A DNA stretch of 64,000 bases. It comes from Pyrenula massariospora. Its lineage: Eukaryota > Ascomycota > Eurotiomycetes > Pyrenulales > Pyrenulaceae. A program made the position numbers and the translations under genes. The stretch covers positions 1-64,000 of the forward strand of contig JAGFMI010000017.1 of NCBI GenBank assembly GCA_021030905.1. Reading direction: 5' to 3'. The notes beneath the pieces are model-generated. The model saw nothing but the letters and a program-made list of their open reading frames with translations. It had not been told where the DNA came from and made no database searches. Numbering within the stretch: position 1 is the first letter of the stretch; each line of letters opens with the position of its first letter. This document shows, piece after piece, positions 44,798 through 54,000 of this stretch.

Positions 44798-46913
44798 ATG
44801 GATGAGGCACGGCCATCTCCAAGGCCCATCAGGCGCATTCTTATCGCCAATAGGTAATTAATTTTCTTTGCTATCTATATTACCTAGATCTTGACTTATT
44901 CTAGGGGTGAAATTGCTGTCCGCATTCTTCGAGCTTGTCGAGAGCTTCCTACTAGGATCGAAACTTTCGCATTGTATACCAAGCATGACAAGACTCATCT
45001 CGAGCTTGGCCGGCCAGACCATGCTCTCGAGATCCCTGGCCCCGCATCGTATACTGATATTAATTTCCTCACCAATCTTGTTAAAGAACACGATATCGAT
45101 TCTGTGCATCCAGGCTATGGGTTTCTAAGCGAGAATCCCGACTTCGCCCGACGGATGTGGCACGATGCCGGAGCGTTGGTCGTTGGGCCGAGCTGGGAAG
45201 TTTTAGAACAGACAGGAGACAAGCTGAAAGCGAAAAGTCTTGCAGAAGAATGTGGGGTTCCGATATTGCGCGCACTAAGAGAGCCAACAAAAGATGTACA
45301 TGTAGTGAGTAAATTTGCGAGTGAAATTGGGCTACCTATCATGGTAAAAGCCGTTGATGGGGGAGGAGGTAGAGCTATTCGGTTGGTGAGAAATTCGGCA
45401 GAACTGGAGAACGCTGTTCAACGTGCGCTTGGAGAGTCGCCATCGAGGAGAGTGTTCGCAGAGAAGGCAGCTGTGGACGGATTCCGTCACATCGAAATAC
45501 AAATCATTGGAGAGGGAAATGGTCGAGTCCAGCATCTGTGGGAGCGAGACTGCAGCGTCCAGCGGAGATTTCAAAAAGTAGTAGAGGTCGCACCGGCGCC
45601 GCTGAACATCCGAAGAGCTGTAGCAAAAGCCATCGAAGGAGCGCTCAAAATGGCTCGCAAGGTTGCATTATCACCTGTCTCAATCTTGTTGACACAGCTA
45701 ATTAGCACAGGTAAAATATCTCGGGCTGGGCACTTGGGAATTCCTTATTAACCCAGATACTGAAGAGTTCTTTTTCTTGGAAATCAACCCGAGACTGCAG
45801 GTTGAGCATACTATTACAGAATGCATTTCCGGCGTCGATCTTGTTGTAACTCAGCTACTGCTTGCACAAGGTTACCCCTTCCAAGACCTGGACCTGCCTG
45901 AACCCGACGCGGCCAGGTCTCCACCAAAGATCTCGTCCATGCAGCTACGAATATGTGCCGAGAACCCTGCAGCAGACTTTGCGTTGAGTATTGGAAAAAT
46001 ATCTAATTGTCAATTTCCCTCTGGACTTGGCATTCGCGTGGAGACTCATCTCGTTGGTGGACTCGGTGGCGTGGTCGAGACTGACTTTGATAATCTATTG
46101 GCAAAGATCATCGTAACCGGAAAAGATTGGAAACAGATGCTACAGAGGGCAAGAAGAGCGCTTGAAGATACATCAGTGATTGGCGTAAAAACAAACATCT
46201 CTCTCCTGAAAGCAATCATAGAGGACAGTGGGTTCACATCAAAGTCCTTTGACATTCAATGGCTTGAGATGAGACTGTCCCAGCTCCTCAAACAAGCAGC
46301 TCAATTTTCGCGGCCGTCTACCGAATCAAGCCATGAGAATGTCTTGGGCTCCTTGCCCACGAGCATAGGGGCTGCAGGTGCCCCCTTTCGGAAAGGCGAT
46401 GCTTGGTCAGTTGACGTGCAATCTGTAATCGGCGAAAATAGGTACGGAGTGGCCCAGCATCATCACTTGGTAATCGACCGTATTCTCCGAAACGACTTCC
46501 CTGAATCTCTTGTAGCAGACATCACCTACACAACCTCTAGCAATTCTGGTCCAAGGAGCGAGTCGTTGAAGGCTATCGTCAACAGCACAAAGGCGTCGGC
46601 TAGTGCATCAGCAAGCAGCCGTCGAAGAGGAGATCCAGCCAATCGAGGCCATCTAATCATTCCAATGAGCGGAAAGCTGATTGAGATTTTGGTCGAGGAA
46701 GGGGACATCATCCAATTGAATCAGGTGGTGGCTTTTGTGAAACAAATGAAAATGGAATTAGAGATTAGGAGCCCTAGATCTGGACGAATTAAGTGGGCTT
46801 TGGAACTGGAGAACAATGCTGGAGATGATGTAGTAGAGGGTACTTTGCTTGCTGAAGTTGATGACGATGTTGAATCAGAGGTAGCGCATGCTAATCTCAA
46901 AGGCCGTTTATAG
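44798..46913 (+). CDS. acyl-CoA carboxylase biotin carboxylase/biotin carrier (alpha) subunit
   Basis: Exons 44798-44853, 44905-45661 and 45711-46913 give 671 aa, the usual length for an MCC/PCC alpha subunit. The first splice restores ILIANRGEIAVRI; the second joins ARK to VKYLGLGTWEF. Biotin carboxylase motifs include GYGFLSEN, KAVDGGGGRAI (ATP grasp) and the catalytic EINPRLQVEH. The C-terminal biotinyl domain carries QMKM with the modified Lys near residue 618, where most carriers have AMKM. It carboxylates biotin with ATP and bicarbonate for the beta subunit encoded across the shared promoter. The lack of an obvious mitochondrial presequence at the N terminus leaves location open. The 51- and 49-bp introns are typical. 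Confidence 0.9.
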
Positions 46914-47040
46914 ACAGGTACTGCAGAATCGTTGGATCCTTGGTCGGTTCGTTAGGGAGACTAGGCCGGTTAAGACAAGACTGAAGCGATCTTTGATGGT
47001 TAGGAGCTGGTGGCTAACTGTTTGGCGAAGGAAGGCAGCA

Positions 47041-48396
47041 TCATTCTACCTTTCCAACGCCTTTCAGCGTCAGATATACATCCGTGCCCCAGCCGAAGAG
47101 GCTCTGGACAGCGATACTCCCACCAAAATACTCAGCGTACGCCCGTCCGAGAGGCAGGCCGTATCCAAGTCCAGCAATTGAGCTTGTGTTACCTCCGGTA
47201 TTGGTGAGCGTATTCAATGCGTCTATGTTGCCATTGTCGGCGGCCGCAATTTCGTCATCACCGAAAGTTGTGAAGCTGTATGACCAAATATGTGGCAATA
47301 TCTCCGGAGATATTCCTCCGCCGTGGTCTCGGATGCGAATAGTGATGCTTTGAGCAGCGGAATTGAGTGGTCCTAAAGCACCCTCTGAAGTGGAGCAATA
47401 TTCCGCCAGCCCATCCTGCGAGAAATCGTGCGCGCTCTCGTCATCCAGAGCAAGCTTTTTCAATTCGTCAAGCTTTGTGTGCGGGACGTCTGGAGCTGCG
47501 GCTATGGTGACCTCGACAGGTTCTCGTTCTTTGCCGGTTTCGACTGTAGCTCGAAAAGAATTCTTGAGTAATTCAGTGATGATGTATTCAAGGTGAACTG
47601 GAACGTGAGTGAAGCTCGTTTCCGGCTGGCCATTGATGATGATCGATGGGCGGACACCGTATTTGAGTTCACAGATTTCACCCACAAAATTCTCGCAGGA
47701 GCGGACTATGTCAGCTGGGTGGAGGTCGGTGTCGATAACACCAATATATCGAGATTGTGACGGCCGGTCTGCTGGAGGTTGAGAAGCTAGATGGAGTGCA
47801 ATATGCTGTTCTGCGATAAGCCGTGTCCCTATTCGAGCGCGAAGATGTCGTTCTAGGAAATGAGTCACTTCACCGGGAGATATGTATCCCCGGCATTCAA
47901 GAAAGCCCCTGGCTAAGGTTGGTATAGTGTTGGCATGTGTCTGAACAAGATCCGCTAGAATGTCGGTAAATTGTATCTCCTCTTCCAGAGTAGTAATTTG
48001 TCGCTTCTGGTATGGAAGTAAGGTGGACAGCGAATGGAGATAGTTGTTGTAAATTTTGGAGATATGCGGATTTGAAACGACAATGAATGGCAAATTGCGA
48101 AGGCTTTCTATCCTATGGGCTAGCCGAGCTGGAAGCAGTGACAGAGCAAAATTAGCAGAAGAGAGTAGCGCATGTTGTGAGAGAGGCGGTCGGCCATGCT
48201 TGACCAGGTCTGCCAATGTTAGAGGTCTCCGTGGGCTTGCAGCAAGTTTGGAAACCTCATAGTCCGGAATATGAGCCGATGAAGGCGGTGACTTTGTCTG
48301 GATACCTGATAATGAGGCATTTGAAAGCCGCCTTAACAGCCACAACGGTCTTGAGGCACTCTCAAGGGCCCTCATTCTCGAAGCGGCCTTCATCAT
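47041..48396 (-). CDS. mitochondrial 2-oxoacid dehydrogenase kinase (PDK/BCKDK family)
   Basis: A single exon of 451 aa from ATG 48396. The N terminus is Arg/Ser/Ala-rich and fits a mitochondrial targeting peptide. A four-helix regulatory region follows (FLERHLRARIGTRLIAEQH near residue 195), then the GHKL ATP-binding domain with an N-box ITELLKNSFRATVE, G1 box DHGGGI, HIWSYSFTTF and G2 box GLGYGLPLGRAYAEYFGG. The family phosphorylates and switches off pyruvate or branched-chain 2-oxoacid dehydrogenase. Sequence alone does not settle which, though the YSFTTF segment resembles branched-chain kinases and yeast Pkp2-like proteins. It converges on the acyl-CoA carboxylase alpha gene, 127 bp apart, which would fit a branched-chain amino-acid role. 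Confidence 0.88.
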   Translation of the reverse strand: MMKAASRMRALESASRPLWLLRRLSNASLSGIQTKSPPSSAHIPDYEVSKLAASPRRPLTLADLVKHGRPPLSQHALLSSANFALSLLPARLAHRIESLRNLPFIVVSNPHISKIYNNYLHSLSTLLPYQKRQITTLEEEIQFTDILADLVQTHANTIPTLARGFLECRGYISPGEVTHFLERHLRARIGTRLIAEQHIALHLASQPPADRPSQSRYIGVIDTDLHPADIVRSCENFVGEICELKYGVRPSIIINGQPETSFTHVPVHLEYIITELLKNSFRATVETGKEREPVEVTIAAAPDVPHTKLDELKKLALDDESAHDFSQDGLAEYCSTSEGALGPLNSAAQSITIRIRDHGGGISPEILPHIWSYSFTTFGDDEIAAADNGNIDALNTLTNTGGNTSSIAGLGYGLPLGRAYAEYFGGSIAVQSLFGWGTDVYLTLKGVGKVE

Positions 48397-48936
48397 AATA
48401 GCCAAGCCTGTGCGCACTCACTGTACAAGGCCTCAGGGAACTAGCTGGGTAGGACTAAAATCAAGAGCAAAGATGAGGAAAGCATGGTATTCTGGCCTGG
48501 TCGTACATAGAGAAAATGCAGTCCGTTATCAGTTAACGAATCCAAATAACGACTAAATGACGAGGCCTAAAAGTGGAATGATGCACACAGGTCCTCTTGA
48601 TATTTCCTGCCAGGTACCAAACATCGTTCACGCTTATTCTGGCCCGCATCGGCCCCAAAGTGGTTGCGTCGCGCTAAACGCGTCCCTGTCGGCTATCATC
48701 GGAGATCCGCACTGGTGACGCGGGACCCCTACGTCACAAGTGAAGGTGCAACCGAGTCCAGTCATACCTTATCAGGCTTCACAATTCTAGGGAAACCTTT
48801 TCCACAAGACAACCTGTGAAAATTGACTTATCTTGAAACTCAAAAAGAAGCAACAAGCTAAATTCATTACGAGAAGTTTCCGATTCCGACCTTGTCGATT
48901 TCTTCTCTCGCGCACCCCCGGTCATCTTCATTCAAA
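48397..48936. promoter_or_regulatory. divergent promoter between kinase and proteinase-inhibitor genes
   Basis: A 540-bp non-coding gap between divergent starts. It has a CCCCT word followed at once by ACGTCA near 48726-48735, which resemble a stress element and a CRE half-site. No function is shown. Confidence 0.4.
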
Positions 48937-49301
48937 ATGCCTTCTTTGTTCAACGTAAGTAGTCTTGCCATATCCATTGCACGGGGTTGATCGCAAGGCA
49001 GGTCACCCTCAAGGAGAATGGCTCTGAGGCGGAGCTAGAGAAGTATGGTTAGCCGCCAGTGATATGTTCTACACCATTAATAGTTATAGGGCAAAGGAGA
49101 CTGCGAAATCCCAAGGTGGCGCCATCAAACATGAGTATGCCTTGATCAAGGGCTTCACGTGAGTTACTTCTTTTACTTGTTTTGGTATCGTCTACAAGCT
49201 TACGATGTCGTAGCGTCGAATATCCAGACGACCATGTTAGCATTCTTCAGAGCAATGACCATGTCCATGTCGAAAAAGATGCGGAAGTCAAGACCCAGTA
49301 G
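48937..49301 (+). CDS. proteinase B inhibitor I9-type (Pbi2-like)
   Basis: Exons 48937-48954, 49002-49042, 49090-49158 and 49214-49301 give 71 aa. Introns have GTAAGT/GCAG, GTATGG/ATAG and GTGAGT/GTAG. All phases agree and the product follows the inhibitor I9 pattern: a short beta strand, an acidic helix, QGGAIKHEYALIKGFTVEYP, then a DDHVSILQ helix and a strand ending in KTQ. Yeast Pbi2 inhibits vacuolar proteinase B and also takes part in vacuole fusion as part of LMA1. No signal peptide, so cytosolic. The gene is only 365 bp long with half of it intron. Confidence 0.85.
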
Positions 49302-49579
49302 ACAAACGGTGGTTCGGGGAATATTTGTTTTGATCATTGGAGGCGTGCGGCCGACTTCATGAAGTAGTAGTAGAGAGGGAGAGACATTGTCACCTCCAAA
49401 TTGGTAGTGATATTTGCGAATCAAATTGCACACGATAGAATTTATATTTTCACTGCTTTTCCTGCTCTTGATATCGCTACGAGACCTTAAAAAGCTTCAT
49501 TACATGTCTTAATTTGTGATTGTAACCGGTGGCCCAGCATATCTATCTCTTGTCTTACTGATCCTGAATTTCTGCCAAT

Positions 49580-50131
49580 TCAAAAGTCGGTCGTCCTCCC
49601 ATTATAGCTCCACTCTCCTGCAGGCCCCCATCTGAGCGGGTCGTTCCTCGGTCCACCAATCTCACCGGTCTTAGGGTTCGTATCGCCTTCAAATTCGGGA
49701 GGGGCGCCTCTTCTCACATTTGGATGCAATTCTTCGCCCTTCCCTCTTGCCTCAATTTCCCTCTTGAATGAGTCTACCATAGCTTCACCCTCCCTTTCAA
49801 CGTTCTGTTTCCGCTCTTTCGTAATTATCTCGGCCTCTTTGACATCGTCTGTGGAGGAATCGGGTGATTGATTGATCTTAGGCGGAGCGTGAGGCGTAGA
49901 AAAAGCACCTGTAGATTGGCGTTGGAGGGCTTCAAAGATTTCTTGTTCTTCTTTGGGGAGGCGAGGAGGGTGAGGCGTCTGTAGGGAATTGAATGGAGGG
50001 TTGGAAGGGGCGTTGTCAGAGGTGCGGAGGCGTGAGGTAGTGGAGAGTAGGCGGGATACTGGAGGTCGAGTGAAGAGGTATGCTTTCGGCGCAGAACTGG
50101 GTAGGCGGAGGACGAAAATTGATTTTGGCAT
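49580..50131 (-). CDS. SDH8: succinate dehydrogenase assembly factor 4
   Basis: A single exon of 183 aa from ATG 50131, chosen because it has A at -3 and begins a typical mitochondrial presequence (Arg/Ser/Leu-rich with RLLSTTSR). An upstream in-frame ATG at 50209 would add 26 residues. The C terminus has the DUF1674 signature: NPKTGEIGGPRNDPLRWG, then GEWSYNGRTTDF at the very end. SDHAF4 (yeast Sdh8) binds flavinylated SDHA in the matrix and promotes complex II assembly. The middle is charged and probably disordered. Confidence 0.93.
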   Translation of the reverse strand: MPKSIFVLRLPSSAPKAYLFTRPPVSRLLSTTSRLRTSDNAPSNPPFNSLQTPHPPRLPKEEQEIFEALQRQSTGAFSTPHAPPKINQSPDSSTDDVKEAEIITKERKQNVEREGEAMVDSFKREIEARGKGEELHPNVRRGAPPEFEGDTNPKTGEIGGPRNDPLRWGPAGEWSYNGRTTDF

Positions 50132-50413
50132 CTTGAATGGATTTGGTCGGAAATTAATTGTATAAAAAGAGGAATAAGGAGGTTTGAAACGAGTCGTCAT
50201 TGCCGTCATCTACGATCTGGAAAGTTTAGAAGTTTAGTGCCGATTCTCGGCGTCAAATAGCCGAGACATTGCCGATCTTCACTTACGTCGGGGTACATGC
50301 ATTGATTAAGACGATATTCATAGTATACAGATTCTAAGGTATCGCTTTAATCTGACAGACCGTTCTAAAACACTTGGAAGCGCATCTTTATCGCACAATA
50401 TGCCTACAGGCAA

Positions 50414-51633
50414 TTACAGTTTCTCATATTCGACGCTGGCGTAGATAAAGGGACCCGCACCCTTCAAATCGTTTTCATCCACCGGCACCGATGTGTAATA
50501 CTGCAAGTAGCGTGTCAGTTACTGATTTTGAATTTAGAATGATCACTTACATCGTATGACGCAGTCGAGCCCAGACTTCCAACCTCTACAGTACCCTCCC
50601 AATTGACCGTACCGCCAGCCTCGTTGAACTTCACAAATGTACTAGCTAAGTACTCATACCCCTTCTTCATCGGTGAAACATATTCGCTTCCAATATATCC
50701 CTTTCTCACTCCCTTTAACAGCGCATACACGAACATTGACGACGCACTCGACTCAATATAATTCTTAGCTTTCCCTCTGTATTGTTCATCCATGACCAGC
50801 CACCATCCACCCGTCGCCCCATCCTGGGCCGCCAGCACCCCAGATGCGGCGGCGCTAAACCATCCAACTAGCTTCGCACGTCCAGGATGAGTAGTCGGGA
50901 AGACATCCAGCAAATCGACCAGCGCCATCATATACCAGCCCAAAGCTCGGTCCCAGACCAGCGGGCTGGCACCAGTTACAGGATCCGCCCAACTAGCAAC
51001 CTTGCTTTCATCGTACCCATGCTTCAGCAAGTTCGAGGTTTTGTTGCGACAGTGCGCCTCCACAAGACTATACTGCAGCAGAACGTCGTCCCAAGCCGTC
51101 GTGTTCCCAGCATCAAACATCGCAGTCCATTGCCCGTAGAACACATCCGCCATAAAGATCCCATCCAACCACATCTGATTCGGATACGTCGGCGCCCTGT
51201 GCCAAAACCCGCCCGATGCCGTCCTCACACCCGACTTATCAAGCTGCCGTCTCAACGTCTGCGCGGCGGTCTTGTACTTCGTCTGCCCTCTCAACGAATA
51301 CAGATCCAGCAGGATCGTCCCGATGCGCACATCGTCCAGGGAGAAAGGATAAGACGGGTAGCCGGTGATGGCGCCGCTGGAAGAGACTACGGCGGAGACT
51401 TGGCTGTCCACCCAATCGAGGTACGTGGCGTTGCCAGTCGCATTGTAGGCCATTTCAACGCCGCGGTAGAAGACGGCAGTGGCGTATGTGGCGTCCTTCT
51501 TGACGCCGCGCTTGATGAAAGAGTCTGCTACCAGGGTGGAATACCGGATTGGTACGGCGGCGGGTTCCTGGCGGGTGGCGAGAGATGCCGCCAGGGAAAC
51601 GCTAGTGAGCAGAGCTAGGGCGAGAAGCATCAT
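50414..51633 (-). CDS. secreted glycoside hydrolase family 105 (unsaturated rhamnogalacturonyl hydrolase type)
   Basis: Exons 50551-51633 and 50414-50500 (intron 50 bp, GTAAGT to GCAG) join in phase 0 to give 389 aa. A signal peptide (MMLLALALLTSVSLAASLA) is followed by a Gln-Glu site. The alpha/alpha-barrel of GH105 shows GFWHRAPTYPNQMWLDGIFMAD, with the catalytic Asp about residue 157, then PLVWDRALGWYMMALVDLL and ESSASSMFVYALLKG, and a GTVEVGSLGSTASYDYY end. These enzymes release unsaturated galacturonic acid from pectin-lyase products of rhamnogalacturonan. It points to plant cell-wall use. Without exon 2 the conserved C terminus would be cut, supporting the splice. Confidence 0.9.
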
Positions 51634-54000
51634 GATTCGAAGGGTGAAAACGAGATAAAGGATATCGAAACATTCCGGGATGAAAAATTATGAGACGGGA
51701 AAGCTACTGGAAGTAACAGGAATTATTCTTACTAATCTTGTTCCTGTCCAGATGTGATATGATCAACGTCTAAATTGTTTTGCTAGGTGTCCGCATTCGT
51801 AAATACTATTTTCTTAGAAAACGTCGATCAATGTACACTATTGGACCAATACCGCGAGATATAGATCTGCGCCAGGACAGGTCCCGGCTGGGCCGCCATG
51901 TCTGCCATCTCACTGCTGGAAGAACTTTTTCCGCCGAAGCTTGCCAAGTGCTTGGCAAGCTCTTGGAATTTTGTACGCTAGATTTCCCATTAAAGGCGAG
52001 GATCTTCGCCTTCAAGTAGGGTAGGTGATTCTAGTGTACTGTCATTAGTATGTTGCTAGTTAAGCACATGTTCGAGATGTAAGGAAAAAGACTCGCTACA
52101 ATGTCATCGATGATACACTTGGGTCGAAGGCATTGAGTCAATTTTAAATAGGTCGGACATTACCATACGACGTAGTGTTCACCACGCCTTTTTTGAGGAG
52201 TGGTATAGTATGTCGGATACACCATGGCTAGTCGTACAGTCTGGACTGAGGAGCAAACTAAACAGCGCTGTTTCAACATTAGTATTGGATTTTGTTAATG
52301 TTATTAAAAATTTGGCTTGTGAAGTATCGTACATCATCTTGATATAGTTACGTTGACCGGGGTTAGGGGGCATTCGGTGCAGTCACCGTCTGATTATGAG
52401 TCGTCCTTTCAAAGTCCTGTACTACTATTAGATTCAACGCCTTTTCAAGGCGATGTTCTGCATTTGCTCGAGTTTAGGAACTGAGAGCTATAGACATCTT
52501 TGAATAATTAATTGGATACTACTTTCGTAGTGCGAGAAGGTGATCATACGCACACCTGTTCTCGCTGGTATCAATGTAACGCAATGCAATTTCTCGTTGA
52601 CGAGTAGGATTTGCAGAGTCATTGCTACCATCTTCTAGCGCTCGGTGAGAAGAAAGTTCCAGCAGCTTGGACGACAGTTGATAAAATTAGTTGTTGTTGA
52701 CATTCCTTGTTGTTGTGCGTCGTCAACCAGTGACGGAATGGTGTGTCTGAAGCCAACTAGGGTCAGTTATCATTTCACCGGTGATTCAACATTAGCGTTA
52801 ATTTTCTCGTTGCACACTGTATTACTTGTTGACGTCTCACATATCCGGAAAACTGTCATCTGTCATGACTGCTGACGACACCTTTGAGGTTATCATAAGT
52901 GTTATTTTTGGAGAACAGCCCGTGAGAATGATATTTAGTAAGTGTAAAGTCTCCACAGTGAACATTGACTCATTATCGAGGGCCGAAAACAAAGCTATGT
53001 TCCAGGATGTCAATTTCCCACCTCATTGCCGAATCTGCGTCTCGTAGCAGTTGAGACGAGGGCCAACGTGCTATGGTAACTTTGTCGATTGTGGACCAAG
53101 GGTGTGCTCTTGAAATCTCGTTTCACACGAACAACGCAAGACTTATGGGACGACAACGAGAATTGCGACGCAATCTCAGAGCCTAAGAAGGGGGGTTTTC
53201 ATGACTTTCTGATTGACAGGATTCTCTCCTAGTCTCTTCAGGGGCACCGAGCCACAACTAAATTTTTGGCAGAAATGGTCTGTTGGAGTAATAGACTGAT
53301 CGAGGATATCTTTTTACAAGTAGTCGAAATATCCGTCAACACTATACCAATTTCAAACAGATTTCAGAACCGGCCAATCCTCTAACTTGGGGGCTCTACC
53401 GAACGCCCTGCAAAATCGACAGCATTTGTAGCACTGGCTACCCTGAAGTGCTACGAGATTGCACAAATTTTAGACCCTACGGTTTTGCACCGATGACGGG
53501 ATCGATTAATTTGCCTTCCGTAGGGTTAATGGAGCGAGGCGCAAGAATCGTGACGACGGAAATTTGATTGGATAATGCGCCCGAGGTGGAGATTCTGGCC
53601 AGTGCTCGATACGACGTAGGATAAGTCGAGTCCCCGGTTCGCATTCAATTGGACAAAGGAAACCTGAAGCTCATTACATCGAAGGCGAAGCCATCGTAAC
53701 AACGATAGCTAAGCAAACTCAAGGCGACGTCGTTTGCAACCAGCAAAATATACTAATGCAGGCGTGATCAGTGTACGACGTGTACTGCAAAGTCGGAGGA
53801 CGTCACTAAAGCTCAAGATCGGAAAAAGGAAATTGCTGGAGGCAAAAAGCTCTTGACCTAAACCTGTACTCCTACAGGGATTTCACTTCAATCGCAGAGG
53901 AAGTTCTGTTGTCCGATCTTCAGCTCAAGAGAAGCTGCAAGTGTCCGCATTACATCCCTTCATCGTCTTGTGAGACCACAAGGTGACGAAGGCTCGTCTC
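51634..54000. other. gene-free stretch
   Basis: The first part is the GH105 upstream region. From 52 kb on only short frames on both strands occur without family features. A 9-bp perfect inverted repeat (53474-53482 and 53518-53526) could form a hairpin. I see no transposase, tRNA or rRNA. Old, eroded sequence is likely. Confidence 0.4.

Noticed and set aside
53620-53660. tRNA T-arm-like GGTTCG segment
   Set aside because: The paired stem, A-box and acceptor stem are missing.
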